Positions 25,054-38,400 of a stretch of 64,000 nucleotides of DNA are shown piece by piece. Source of the DNA: Strongylocentrotus purpuratus (taxonomy: Eukaryota > Echinodermata > Echinoidea > Camarodonta > Strongylocentrotidae). The notes below the pieces were generated by a model, which saw only the letters and a program-made list of their open reading frames with translations, was not told the DNA's origin and searched no databases. A program made the translations under genes and the position numbers. The stretch spans positions 23,023,923-23,087,922 of the forward strand of contig NW_022145597.1 in assembly GCF_000002235.5 (NCBI RefSeq). Direction: 5' to 3'. How positions within the stretch are numbered: position 1 is the stretch's first letter; each line of letters begins with the position of its first letter.

Positions 25054-26577
25054 TCAGTCTTTACTGCTTACATCAATTTTTTTTACTTTGATCCTAACAC
25101 GGCTTCTCATGAGTTCTTGAATGGTTGATATGGACACTGAAATCCTGGTCGAATCTTCATCATGATATTGCTGATCCGGAACGCAAATGCTGTTAACGAT
25201 ACAGGATGAGCTAGATGACGGCGAGGTGAAAGCAGGCTCTTCTTCTTTGAGATCAAAGATACAAGTTGCTTCAGATTCAAGCTTGATCTTTTTGGTTGAG
25301 GGTAAGCGCTGTCTTGGTTCCTCTATCAGAGGAGGTGGTAGATTCTTGTTCCCAACATGACCTGTCCCAAAATTGATCAGTTCTGTTTCCAGAGACAGTG
25401 TGGGGAGAGAAGTATCCTTCATCTCTGACAGATGATGTGGTGTGCCCAGAGAAGTCTGTTCAGATTTAGGGCTACTTTGGCTCTCCTGCATCATAAGAAA
25501 GTCCTCCTTGAATTCCAGCTCCTGGTTGCTGTTTGCTGGAGTCCCCTCTTGTTTAAGTTCCTTTACAGTCAGAATCGCTCTTCGTGGCACTTTCTGGTCT
25601 GCTGCAAAGGACTCTGTCATGTTTGCATTATCAGCAGTGACCATTTGGTGCTCAGAGTTGGGGATGGTCTGTGATATCCCTTTTACAGAAGGTCCTTCAA
25701 CAGTTTCTGTATCCTGGTCTGATGTGTCTGTCCAAACTCTCCTATCTGACAGAGGATCATCATGGTCATTCATCGCTTGGCACTTTGGACACCAATATGT
25801 GATCCTCTCCATACCAGTGGGGCCAAACATCGATTTTGTTGTCTCGTGACCTTTTGGACACATGGCCTTTTTGTAGATCTCTGTCCAGTCACCAAACTTG
25901 CTTGAGGGCTTCTCTTCCATCTTCCAAGCCAGCCATCTCTTTGTGAAAGTCACCACCTTTTCAACGATGACTGTAGCCTTGGCTCTAGACAGCTGACACC
26001 CCAACTGCATTGGATGGGTTCCTGTGCTGAACAAGACTTCATCCTTGATAATATTACCAAGCCCGGCGAATTTCTTCTGATCTAACAAAATAAACGAGAT
26101 TGGAAGATCTCCCAGAATGCAATCTTCTGCCCTGGATCTATTAAAACCATCGCTCAGGATATCTCTTCTGCTCTCGTCCTCCGGAGGGTGGTTCATCTCC
26201 TGGAAGCTCCCGCCGTAGAACACCAAGAACTCCTCCTTGCTGAAGTAAAAGATAAGTCTCGGCTCAGGAAACTTGTTGGTCTTCGATGATTTGCAGTTGA
26301 ATTCATTGACCCTGACACTCCCCCACATCAAGAAATGACATCTGATCCACACCGATTCTTCATCGGAATCTTCCGACTCCGATTCAGCTGTAGACACTCT
26401 CTTGTGTACGAGGTGCAAGAAGAGTCGTTTGCCGTACACCCTTACATCTTCAAGGCTAGCCCCACTCCATTTCTTCTTATCCACTGTCTTTGATGATCCA
26501 CAGATTCGTGTTGTCTTCCGACCAAGAAACTGTTTGGTCATGGTACACCATTTGAACAATGAAGGTCCCTCAGGCAT
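25054..26577 (-). CDS. neil2: Endonuclease VIII-like 2 (NEIL2) DNA glycosylase/AP lyase
   Basis: A base-excision-repair enzyme that removes oxidised bases and cuts the abasic site by beta/delta elimination, in the nucleus. The protein is 507 residues. It starts MPEGP: Pro2 becomes the catalytic N-terminal proline, and Glu3 and Lys50 (in VYGK) are kept at the same positions as in human NEIL2. LGNIIKDE (173-180) lies in the helix-two-turn-helix region. A CHCC zinc finger is formed by Cys240, His244, Cys263 and Cys266 (CPKGH ... WCPKC). The start is taken at MPEGP; an in-frame ATG 15 codons earlier would spoil the N-terminal catalytic proline and probably lies in an intron. Oddities: the coding region is intronless, and residues 270-507 form a Ser/Glu-rich extension that the human protein (about 332 residues) lacks. 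Confidence 0.95.
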   Translation of the reverse strand: MPEGPSLFKWCTMTKQFLGRKTTRICGSSKTVDKKKWSGASLEDVRVYGKRLFLHLVHKRVSTAESESEDSDEESVWIRCHFLMWGSVRVNEFNCKSSKTNKFPEPRLIFYFSKEEFLVFYGGSFQEMNHPPEDESRRDILSDGFNRSRAEDCILGDLPISFILLDQKKFAGLGNIIKDEVLFSTGTHPMQLGCQLSRAKATVIVEKVVTFTKRWLAWKMEEKPSSKFGDWTEIYKKAMCPKGHETTKSMFGPTGMERITYWCPKCQAMNDHDDPLSDRRVWTDTSDQDTETVEGPSVKGISQTIPNSEHQMVTADNANMTESFAADQKVPRRAILTVKELKQEGTPANSNQELEFKEDFLMMQESQSSPKSEQTSLGTPHHLSEMKDTSLPTLSLETELINFGTGHVGNKNLPPPLIEEPRQRLPSTKKIKLESEATCIFDLKEEEPAFTSPSSSSSCIVNSICVPDQQYHDEDSTRISVSISTIQELMRSRVRIKVKKIDVSSKD

Positions 26578-26611
26578 TATGATGCTGTGCCCTCTACAGT
26601 CCAGAAATCTG
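26578..26611 (-). other. Probable neil2 5' UTR start of exon 2 (splice acceptor at 26612)
   Basis: On the minus strand, a pyrimidine-leaning stretch ends TTGCTATCCAG just before 26611, 34 bases ahead of the MPEGP start codon. If used, it excludes the upstream ATG at 26622 and makes MPEGP the first codon. Inferred from signal strength only. Confidence 0.4.
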
Positions 26612-27174
26612 CTGGATAGCAAATTGAAAAGGCCATGTTTAAGCTCTTTGCATTTAAACTAAATAATTATGACATCATTACATACAAAGTAACTGTAGGC
26701 CTATGCCTTTGAATTATTTATATAATTCGCCAAAATGTAAAAAAGATGAAGTTTCAACAAAATATTGTTGATACCCGAAATCACACGCAATTGTCAGTTA
26801 TGTCAGCTAGGATCTTAATAAAATTCTTAAGAATACACTAAAATATGCCTCCCAAAAAACTAAAAAAAATAACATTTGTGTTCTCGGGCTTCCTGAGTTT
26901 TCATGTTTTGTTTAGTTTAGTTTTCTATTTCATTGTTTTGATCTGGTTGTTACATTATTTTCATACAATGCCCCCCTCCCCCAACCTCATCCGGCCACAA
27001 AACCCGAATCAGCCAACGTTTTGGGTAGACGTCTGACTCCAATGATCGACACCGAAATGTCAGACATTTTTTTTTTTCTTTCCATGTTCATTTCTTCGTT
27101 CGATAAATACTACATCAAAATTGAAGGATGTATGGCTCATCGGCTTAATATCATTCATGCCAAGAAAATCTTAC

Positions 27175-27300
27175 CTTGAAAATATTGGGGTTGGATCTGG
27201 TTTGATCCAAATCTACAGCATTCTCCGGATAGTCCAACGTCCCTCACAACGTTTTATACATCCAGTACATGCACGCAGTACCGGCTAGCAAAATGACGGC
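27175..27300 (-). other. Probable non-coding neil2 exon 1
   Basis: A good donor (TTTCAAG|GTAAGA) lies at 27175 on the minus strand, about 560 bp upstream of the acceptor candidate at 26612. The candidate exon contains no MPEGP-compatible start. A second possible donor (CTCTG|GTAAGA) sits near 27313. The 5' border is arbitrary. Confidence 0.3.
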
Positions 27301-27340
27301 ATTGCATTCGATCTTACCAGAGATCGGGGAATCAGGTTCG

Positions 27341-27369
27341 TGGGCGTGGCACTTCTAAGTGGGCGTGGC
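27341..27369. promoter_or_regulatory. Paired GGGCGTGGC boxes upstream of neil2
   Basis: TGGGCGTGGC occurs twice (27341-27350 and 27360-27369), 19 bp apart, just upstream of the presumed neil2 exon 1. The motif matches the general Sp/KLF GC-box or CACCC-box class on established knowledge. Use as a promoter element is inference. Confidence 0.35.
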
Positions 27370-27399
27370 ATCTTGACAGAGGGATCGCTATCCCTGTTA

Positions 27400-30300
27400 A
27401 TTTTGTTGGGGAATTTTCAAGGAAAATAATGATGTTTTATACCCTCGGTATAAGTCATTAGTTCCGAACTGTCTTCAATTGCTTACTTTATTTCTTCCTC
27501 ATATTCTATCTAGGTCTAATGGGGCATCAGTGAAAGGGTGAAATATTTTTTTTCTTGTCAAAATGATATCGAACTCGCGAGATTTCAAAGTTTAAATTTG
27601 AATTTAGAAGAGTTTATATCAAAATTTTTCTCTGAGAGGCTATTTGCAATCTACCCCATTCACCTATTATGATATTGTTCAGTAGTCAGAATTCTGGTTG
27701 CATTCAGTGTCGTTACTAGTAATCTAAACAAGGCACGCATAAAACTTGAATACACCTGTGAACTGTTCTATTGTACAGAAATAACTTCATTTAGGAATGT
27801 CCAATCGACTATTTTCTAATGCAATTTTTTTCATCGTGTCTAAAAGAACAAGAAGTTGACAACATGAATGCCTTTTCACATTCTTTGTCTCATGTAGACT
27901 GAGGGGTAAAATACAGCGTCCATCTTACAGCTAAGATTTTAATTAACCAAGAAATTGGTCATGGGTCAATAATTATTTATGATTTATACCAAATTTTAGC
28001 AGCGAAAATGTGAAGTGTGACCTTTTCAGCTTTACACTCTGATTATCTGATCAGAATTGACAAGAATATTTTTGTGTAAATTTTAGTTTTATCTCTATTT
28101 TACTAAGACAAAAGTTTGATATAATTATGAAGTGCTGAATGTATGCCTTTTCTATTCATACAAAGCACTATATTTCTATGAGAAAAAAATTAATAAAAAC
28201 AGAATGTCACCATGAAATGATTTTTATTTCATTTTATGATCATTTATAAATCTAATTCCACATTTATAGTAATTAGAAAAGGTGACGCTTGGCCTTCCGT
28301 ACATCAGTGGAACACTGAGAAGGCAATCCAGCCCTTGTAATATTACGAAACAGAATGGATAATATTTGAAATAAATTGAGCCAAAGATAAGAGAGTTATA
28401 AATGTTTGAAATATGAGATCACTATAGCTATGCAAATTTCAAATTGGTAATTTTGTCAGTGGACAACTCCTGTTTTTTCGCATACAAAATATAATTAATT
28501 TCCCATTTTCTCCCAAATGCCTTCTCCATTGGGGCAATACCCAAGATATATTATGGAATATAGATAACACATTATTATAGGCCCTCTATAAAGAAAGATC
28601 ATCCTGAGTCATACATTTTGAAAAATCGACATTTTTAGTAATTTTGGGTGTTGAAGCAAATGTGAAAGTTGTCCCGCACTACATCACTGAGACACTACTG
28701 ATTCAGCCAATTTGAAGTTCCCATTATTATAGCGCTTAAAACTTCCAGAAAGTAAAATATATTCTGATTTTTTTTCTTTCCTTAAGAGCAGATGTCTATC
28801 AAAGATTTTCCTTTAAGCCAATATTATTGTTTTTTTTTTCCTATTCATTATAATTTCTTTGCCTTTGAAAGGAATTTCAGTCTAAGCTATATGATATATG
28901 AAAATATAAATCGAAAACAAAATCAATAAGGACTGCATGAGAGAAACAATTGTGAGTTTATTTCAAAATGTCTACTTTTTTTTTATTTGTACAACACTTA
29001 ACCTTCCTTAAAAAGAAAGAAACATACAATAATCATAAATGACTACATAACATATAATCCTTCATTTGCATGCTAGTAATTAAATATCAACATATGATGA
29101 ATATACAATCAAATTCTTTTAGTCTTGTTTCTCTCTCGTTGTTATAATATGTGCTACAACTCCCACACATATTGTATATCTGGAAAAAATTGGAAAGAGA
29201 CCAAAAAAAAAATCAAATCAAACGTACATGAAATAGTGATACTAAGTACATAATATATAACATCTGCGGGGCACTTAATGGCAGTAGAGTTATCATAATC
29301 TTTGAAATGGTTAGAGCATAAAAGGAGTGTCTACATCTACGATCTGAAACAACAATAGAACATCTTTTTATTTGGGGGAGGGGCACACACAGATAGTATT
29401 TACCATCACCTAAAACTGCAAAATTCATTGAGAAAAATCATCCAAAACATTGGATTGGGACAAGACTAATGGGCAGATATAATGGTTGATCATTTAAACA
29501 ATGATGCATCATTTCTTGAATTAAATGATATAGATTAAGGATTAAATCAAATTTTTTCCTTTAGCTCCCCATGAAGTCTTTCACTAATGTCCTTTATAAT
29601 ATAAACAATTTCAAAGTGCAGTGAGCAATATCTATCACCTGATCTTCATAATAATTCCATAGGAATATTTATGCTGTTTACACAATCTTACTTCTGAATG
29701 TGGTAACCAATAGGTTTTATATATTTATAGTGCAAATAAAGATTTGATAAAATGCTTATAATCATTTAAAGATCTTGCTTAGTCCCACACCATTGGGTTG
29801 AATGTCCTTTATTCTGTTTTAGTTTGTTTGTATATCCAACACTTTAACAGTCACATATATCCCAAGAAATAAACAAGCATATCCGCCCAAAATGTAATTC
29901 GGTTAGAAAAAAAAAGACATGAAATAAGATAAGACCCATTTTTTGTGGTAGAGAAATATAAAATATAAAACAAAATGAGTGCTTGCTTGCTTGCTTGTAT
30001 AAAGTCTTGAGTAACTGATCTAATGGTGAACGCTCATTTTCAAGTATCTACAGCAAATGAAAGCTAGTTTTCCACAAATGATAGCAATCTGGACAGCAGA
30101 AAAGATCATATCCCAAGTAAGGTATTCAAACCAGAGTTCTATGAGAAGCAAAAGGCCTTCACGTGAATAAAGTTTGAACAATCATAACACATTTCTTCTG
30201 TAATTACTTTAATCAGAACAACCCCCACTCCCCCCCCCCAAAAAAAAATAACAACAAAATAAAGAGGAACTTCAGTATGCTCTTTCTAGTATGTAAGGTG

Positions 30301-32352
30301 CTAAAAAATACAGTAATTTACTTGATTAGCGATGTACTCATTTTGTGTCATTTCTTTAGAAGATAAACAACGACATAGATCATTTTTAACCAACTGACTC
30401 CTGATTTATTCTCATTCCCATAGGCTCGAATGCAGGAGCCACACAGCTCCCATAGGAAAATGGGTTTATCATGCATGTGATCAAAATATACAATCCATGT
30501 ACATGTACTATCAGAGCATATTACGATTCTCCATGAGTGTGGATACAAGCAATTATGATCATTAAACAATAATTCAAAATGTTTGAAAGCCATGAGACTA
30601 TTATAGCACCATTTTATGCTTTCTGTGACCATATGAGGGTAGGTATACACACTGACACAGAAGGAGTGGGGTATATATATACATGTATGATGTATGTTGA
30701 GAGATCTTGAAAAATTATTTTACACCGATTGCAAAAAATGAGAGTTTCAGTAGAAAAAACAAAGGGGCGGGGCTACACTCACAAGGGAGCAATGCATTAA
30801 TTACATGGATGCAGATTTGTAGAAATGTTCATAGTATTTTTGTCCATACACACACGTTGCCCTTGTTAAATGAAATATTACAGACAAAATCATACAAGTG
30901 ATTTATACAATTATCAATTTGGAACATGCTAACATTGGCATGGGACATCAAATTTGAATGATACACAAATCTTGTTCACTGTATGACAGTGTCACTATTA
31001 GAAATCTAAAGAAGTACAAAATTCATGATAGGCCTTTCTTTTATACAAATTGGGGCATGAACGCAAGAGATATGATTGAGAGAGAGAGAGAGAAAGAGAA
31101 AGGGGGAGGGGCAAGAGAAAAAAGGAAATAGAGGGAGAAAGAAAGAAACGATGGGTGTGTGGGTCAAGAAAGAATGCAAAAAAGTGAGAAATGAAAAGAG
31201 ACGGATAGAGAGCAAGAAAAGAGAATGAGATAAACATATAAAGAAAGGGGGAAACACTCTTGCAAAAAGTTGCCATCAACTTATAAAAAACTGTGACTGG
31301 AAACAAAATGAATCTTACTCATGATCGATATTTGGTCCACATAAAGATTGTATCACACATCATGATACGTGTACGTTTACATGTCTTCACTTTGCTATTT
31401 TCAAAATCATCATCTAGTAATAAAGTACAAAAAACTTAAACATAAGTCAATCCATCCATAATCTTTTAAGGGTCTAGTACAGAAACTACAGATAATCCCC
31501 CTAAAACAATTTCATCACATTTGGGCTTTGATTTTGATGAGGTCAGAGGTCATGACCTCAAATATTAAAGCTACAAGATTTTGTATAAAAGAAGCAAGAG
31601 AATGGTTGGTAATAATAACTATGAAATTTAATTCAATTCTAATACATCATGGGACTTTGCACACAAATGTATTAATTCATCTCCATTTCTTTGTTAGCTG
31701 CGTCAATCAATTTACTACAGTGAAATCAGGCATAGTCACAAGTGAGTATACTGTATATACTTAGGCATAATATATATATATTTACTAATATATCTTTTTT
31801 TTTTCTTCTTGCAAAATGGCAATACAAAAACAACACTACGGAGAGAAATTTCAATATCATGAGTTTCATATTATCTTCTCCTTTTTGATAAAAAATGCAA
31901 TTATTCACTTCACTTCAACAGGCCGTTTGCAAAAAACTATATCTGTGGAGAAAATGGGAAAGAAAAACATAAGACCTCAAAAAACGACGAAAATATATGT
32001 CTAATGTCTGATGAAATAAGCATGGGCCTCCTCAGGAACGTATACTCAGGTAGGGGAAGGTAATATATGCCCCCCATGAGCAGAGCGGGTTCCACTAGCG
32101 CACTCTAACGGATCCCTACGAAGTAGCAATGGAGACATCTTGCGTATAAAACACAGAGGGGGATAAATGTCAAAAATCGTAACATACAATTCTTCCCCCA
32201 ATATTCCACGGTTGTTAAAATTTGTCTGTACAAAAAATATCTCTAATATCCAACTTGGCTGTGCAATGTCGTCAAAATGTTTTTTCTTTCTTCTGGACAT
32301 ATACAATTTTGGTGATTCATGTTGTAACTCCTGTGAGAGACGGGATCCGCTT
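27400..32352 (-). other. Presumed dlg 3' UTR and dlg-neil2 intergenic region
   Basis: No protein gene recognised. The dlg stop is at 32353, so the right part should be 3' UTR. Canonical AATAAA signals on the minus strand occur at several places (near 30405, 29808 and 28957), so its end cannot be fixed; lengths of roughly 2 to 3.4 kb are possible. The left part, toward 27400, is AT-rich without obvious repeats. A GA-rich stretch lies at about 31080-31230. Confidence 0.4.
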
Positions 32353-32459
32353 TCACAGTTTTTCTTTCGCTGGGATCCAGATCGTCGGACCGGATTGTTC
32401 ATGAATGATCTCCTTGCTCTGCTGGTAGATGTCGTCTATGGTATCTCCCAAAATGATTG
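32353..32459 (-). CDS. dlg1: dlg terminal coding exon: C-terminus of GK domain
   Basis: Acceptor CCATAG before 32459. Two bases complete an Ala codon with the preceding exon, then 34 residues follow: [23 protein letters not shown], ending IPAKEKL and a TGA stop at 32355-32353. Vertebrate DLG ends with WVPAKEKL, so this is the true C-terminus. It packs against the guanylate-kinase-like fold. It is too short to stand out as an open frame. Confidence 0.95.
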
Positions 32460-35400
32460 CTATGGAAACAAGAAAAAAGAAAAATTTAAAAATTCAAAAT
32501 TCAAATACAATTACAAAAATCAAACGAGAACTTACCTTTTTTTTAAGTATAATCCGTAATTTATAAGTAATGTAAGGGAAGATATTACGTAGTCGAAGGC
32601 AAGGTCTCTTATTGTGACGTAATATCTAAGGCGTCATTATGTCATAAAATTGGACATTACCATTAGAAGAAAATCTGAATAAAAATGGCTATCTTTGTTT
32701 TCAAATTTCATATCTATGTGCACGATTTAAAGGACAAGTAGTGGTTAATGAAATACGTTATTAAAGAGAGTCAGTATTCATAAATTGCTCATTAACAAAA
32801 AGAACATTGTTAGAATATTGATAGAGGTATCCTTGTCGTTGTTTAAATACATTTTCTGAAAATGGCTGTGGCTATCTAAAAATATTCTAATTTCTAACCC
32901 CTCTCCTTTTCAAATTTCAAGCTATCCCTTTTGTAAATATTTCCCCCCATATTTAATCATGTGTAGTTTTGATAACTTTGAAACATTTTAAAAAGTGAAA
33001 CATTGATTGATTATCTTAATGGGGACCTTGCTCTTACAAGCCCAGCTTTTCTAAGGTCTCCACTTTCTTTCATTTGGAATATATATTGACTTAAAATTGC
33101 ACTTAAATTGTTTTTTTCTTATGCTGTTTTTGTTCTATTATTATATGTAAAAATGTTGTGAAAGAAAGAAATAAAATTAACCTTGAACCTTGAACCTAAA
33201 ATATAATCCCTTCAAAAATCTGTTCATTCCCCACCTGTGAAATATTCCAGGAACTCCTGTTCCAGTTTGAGCGCCCTCTCGTATGTCTTGCGGGCTTGGT
33301 CCTCCGAGACCCTCCTGTTCATCTCGACGATGGATTCTACCGACTTGGGCTTGAGGAAGATAGCGATGGGGTAGAGCTGGGCGACCTGCAGGCGTTTGAT
33401 GGCGTTGCCGCTGACATCAAGGATACAGTGCTTGCCCTGCGACGCACACACACAAACAAACAGACGGAAACAAATAAGAGTTATTACTCTGAGAATCACT
33501 GACTTTAAGGTAAAGACCAGTATTGGAAACACCCCAATTTCAAAAAATGAAATGGAAGCTCTTATTACCAATCATGTGAAAGAATATGTTTTGACTAATA
33601 CATGATGATAACAATTTTGCTGGGAAACCGCCTACTAATTGATATATTTGGTAAATTAGTTTATCTATTGGTGTGTGAGAGACAAACGCATGTGTGCGTA
33701 TAGTCCCATATACATCTTTCTGTCATTTTGATGATTCCAGAACCTTGCAGTACACACCAATACTTATATGTTAGATGATCAACCTTTTCTGATCAATTCC
33801 ACAACGTTTCTTTCACAATGCAATCGCATGACCATAACTAGTCTTTATCTTTAATGACTAGAAAAATAAAGCCTAACAGAATAGACCAGTTCACGATTAG
33901 CACATGTTCTAAATGACCCAGAATATCCACAGATCTTCAAAACATGAACAGGTCCAACTTTGTACATTTTGAAATAATCACTCCTATGGTGATGGAGGTG
34001 CTACGTAAATAGCCTTTAACCTGTGTATCATGGAGTGCACTGCTTGAGCATGAATGAATAATGATTACATTACTTTCAGTTGCACGTATCCAGTATTTTG
34101 TCCCCATGTATTTCACAATTTGGTCTGCAATGACCTTTAGCTGCTCATGCTCAGACTGCAACTATGAACTGGCTGGCTTAAAGAGAGTTAAACTGATTTC
34201 ATAATGAGACTATACTGCCAAGACAGCAGGAGTTGGAGAATCCTGTATCTGGGCTTGTTTCATCAAACTTAATATCAATAGCAATTTACAATAACTGTTA
34301 TAAGCTACTGAAATCATGGCATCTGATTGGCTAAGAGCAAACTTGTCATAGATAACCTCTTTGGCTGTTATAACTGATATCATTACTGGACTTGCACAAT
34401 TACTTAAATGAAGTCCCACACACCGCATTTCATGTACCTTTTCTGAGACCTCCTTGACTGATGCTACACTGGTGCCATAGAGATTCTCGTTGTACTGGCC
34501 GGCCTCAATGAACAGGTGATTCTGGATGTCTTTCTCCATCTGTTCCCTCGACTCGACAAAATGGTAGTCCCGACCATCGACCTCGTGGGGTCTCCTTGCT
34601 CTCGTTGTATCTAAAGAAAAAGTTGGAAAAGTGCTTTAAAAATCAACTGACCGAATTTCTCTGCAACAAGCGATCTTTCAAGATCTTCAGACAGCATTTT
34701 AAAACTCTCTTGACATATCATTGTAGGGTAGGAGCATTGGAAGATATTCACGGGTCCATATGGAAATCGTGCTATATAAATATGTCATCATTATAATGAT
34801 TAACCAACATCTACAAGCAGGAATGCTATTCAATACAACTCACCTATCTTATTTATTCCTTCAAATTTGCCTTTTGCATGTATGAATTTATACAAATCTA
34901 TTATTACTTAGTACTTTAAACTAAAAAAAGAAGAAGAAAAAGCAGGCTAAGTTTAATTTTGATAGTATTTTGACTAGAACTGAGTATACATGTGTAGGCC
35001 TAACTATAAGTCAGATAATTTGAATGATACTGTAGCTATGCTTCATAAGTAAAAAATACCCTTCTGCTTCTGTATAAATTAAAGAATAAATACATGTCTT
35101 CCCAGTTCTGAGCAAATTAAATGTTTGTTTGCTTGTTTGTTTTACCTGACTGCTAAGAAAGCATGTGTACGCTTGTAAGTAAGCAACCAGGGGACCAATG
35201 ACTTTAAGCTCTCTTTGAGGGACTTGGTAATGAGGATTAATGCCTTACCAAAGGGCCCTAGCGCATCCAACTTTGTTTTGAACCCGGGACCTCCCGGTTA
35301 CGAGACCACTGCTCTACCACTGAGCCATGATGCATCCTCAAATGTGAAATGAAAACCCATGTCCACTGAATTACAATAAAACAAATCAACATGGCTTCAT

Positions 35401-38400
35401 GTGATTGGACACTCACGTGGTACACAGCTTCCGAATTCATCAGGCATTTCTGAGATGAGATCATCATTAATTCTGTCTTTACCAGGTCCAAGAATGATGA
35501 CAGGCCTTGTGTATTTGACTGTAAAACATAATGGAGGAAACATAATTATTGACTTGCTTACAATATCAAACTGGAGATAAAATATACAGTCACCAGGTAA
35601 ATTATTCATACCCCTAGTAAATTTGATGTTTTTTTTTTTTTTGTAACTTTAGAATGAAGGTGGACTGGTTGAATTAGGGCCTTTGATATTAATGTCTTAT
35701 CATTTTGATGATTCCAGAGCCTTGCAGTACACAACAATACTGATAGGCTACATGATCAACTTTTTCTAATCGATTCCACACTATTTCTTTCACGATGCAA
35801 TCACATGATCAGAACTCAACTTTATCTTTAAATAAAACAGAAATACAACGGAAGAGAATAGACGTAGAGGAATAAGAAACTTGAAATGAAGGCAGAAATT
35901 ATTCCCACTGATACTTACTTTCTTGCTGGACGACTGCTTCATATGAAAGAATAACCTCCTCATTCCCTGTTAAATAGTCAAAGAATTGAGAAATTTTGAT
36001 TAATACACACTGATTATAAAGCTCATACAATGTTTTGATTCCATTATTTTGTTAAAGACCTAAAATACTAAGAAACTGATATACATGTAGAAACATTGAT
36101 AGTAGCTCTCAATGCAATTTTCATACGAGTTGACTTCAGTGAAAATAGTGTGAGCAAGAGAAAACATTTTTCTCTACAACAGTACCATACATTATCTTTG
36201 TTTAGATATCCAACATTGAAATAACTTTATGTAATCTTCATTCAAAACTACGCTGCAATATCTGATATGTTTACTATAATACTAACAGTAATTGTATTTT
36301 GAATAAGAAAAAAAATAAAATATATATATACTACCTGACACATAAATAATGTTATGATTCATGCTCCGCACATGATATTGATGGTTTAATTGTTGCCAAT
36401 TTGCACAGATTAATCATACATAAATGAAACATGTTCTTACTTTCATGTCTCATTTGATAAATGTCTCAATAAATCATTCCATCCCCCGATAACCCTTTAA
36501 CAGGTGTGAACAAAATTAATATATTAGTGGTTGGCAATTTACAGAGATTAATCAAACATAACTGAAACAAATCTTATATTAGTTGTTGCCAATTTAAAGA
36601 TTATTCTAACATTAATCATTGGTGTAATTAATGTCTTGTCAGGTGACTTGTTAAGTTTCTACCATACTTACTGTAGCTACTCTCGCTATCACTGGCGTTG
36701 GACGTGAAAGCTGTATATATTAATAAAGTGAGGGAGATAAAATACAACCTTGTGCATTAGACAATGTTAAAATGTGAAGTAGATAATAGTGTTTCTAAAG
36801 TTGTACGATAAACAGTGACATTTTGGGGAATGTCCTACGATTTTTCACCTTACAATCTGACAATAATTTGTACACAAATTATTCCATTAATTAAGGACCC
36901 ACTTTGTGACGTTTTTGGTGTCCCTGTTACATAAGGAACCCACTCGTATTTGTGGCTTTGAGTAAGGACTTGAATAGTGGAGTGAGATTGTAAAGTGATT
37001 TCCTAGCATAATATTGCTTCCTCGTACCTAGAATCATTTAACAATCGTACTCTATCTAAGTCTTTACTTAGAGCCACAAATACGTGTGGGTTCCTTATGT
37101 AACTGGGACACCACAAATGTCACAAAGTGGGTCACTAATTTATGGAATTACCCACATACAGGTTGAAACATACATGAGGGGGTGGTGAAACATACATACA
37201 TGTATACACAGGAATGTATGATTTAATATTACATTTTCATCACAGAGTTTCACATGTACATGTAGGTCGTGGGTACATGAAAGTGTCATAAATGTGCTGG
37301 ATTAATTTAGTAATTCAAACCTGTCTATTAAGGCCACCCAAAGGAAACAGAAAAAGTGATCACTACAGACAAGTGGCCTTTATATAGAGGTGGCCACTAA
37401 CACAGGTTTGACTGTACTTGTAATTAAACTTCAAATATAATTTAATATTCATATGCCTTATCAATCCACTATTACTTCTCACACAAGGTACAGAAGTCAG
37501 TAAAAACCACCAAGTTTAATTTGCTTGGGGAACAAAAAGTTTCAATTTTTATAACTTGGGTCACTAAGTTTTGTTATAGATACAGTTTTCATTTGAAATG
37601 ATATCACATATAACTTTCATTTGTATACAGGTTGATGTTTAACCTCCAACAGGATTGCATGCATTATATAACAGTGGTGAGATAAAGGGGTCACAAACAA
37701 GAATGAGAATTCTATCCATGTCTAAGAACAAAATACAGAGATAATCTTTTAAAATCTATTCTTTTTATTCTTTTTTTCTTCAAACATCACCGTGAAAAGT
37801 TATATCACTATAGAGAGTTCAGTGAGATGAACTATTGTACAATTTAAAGAATATTTTTCATCCAATTTGTCGGTCTTTGTTCTTAATGACTACAATTAAG
37901 TGGAACAAATAAAAACACATGGTAGTGAAGTACACGTATAAAGCAAAAGCAATAAGAAAACATGCAGTTCTACTTGTTTGTATGTGTGTGTATGTGAAAA
38001 CAAAATAATACTGGGGGTGTGTCATTTACAATGGTGTAATCAACAACATAATCCAGTATATATGGGACCACAGTGAGAATGAAAGTGAGAATGAAAGTGA
38101 TACTAACATATATACTTCATGCCAGTCCCTATTTAACAGTGAAATGAATGAATTTATTTAATTTTAAAACATTTAAATAAAACGTGTCCTGCATTATATC
38201 TCCAAGGCTTTGAAGTTTTGTTACATATATTTTTCCTTCTTCTTTTCTTCAAAGCTATTTCAATTGTCAAAATAATTTAAAGCACATTTTTTCTTCAAAA
38301 GTGTCACTCTAGCTTTTCAAGCCATTTTGCCATGAAAACATAAATACAAAAGTTAACAAAAATATGAAAAAAACTGGGAAAAGTCAAATATTTATTAAAC

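Noticed and set aside
25432-25849. Plus-strand frames opposite neil2
   Set aside because: Antisense shadows of the neil2 coding sequence.
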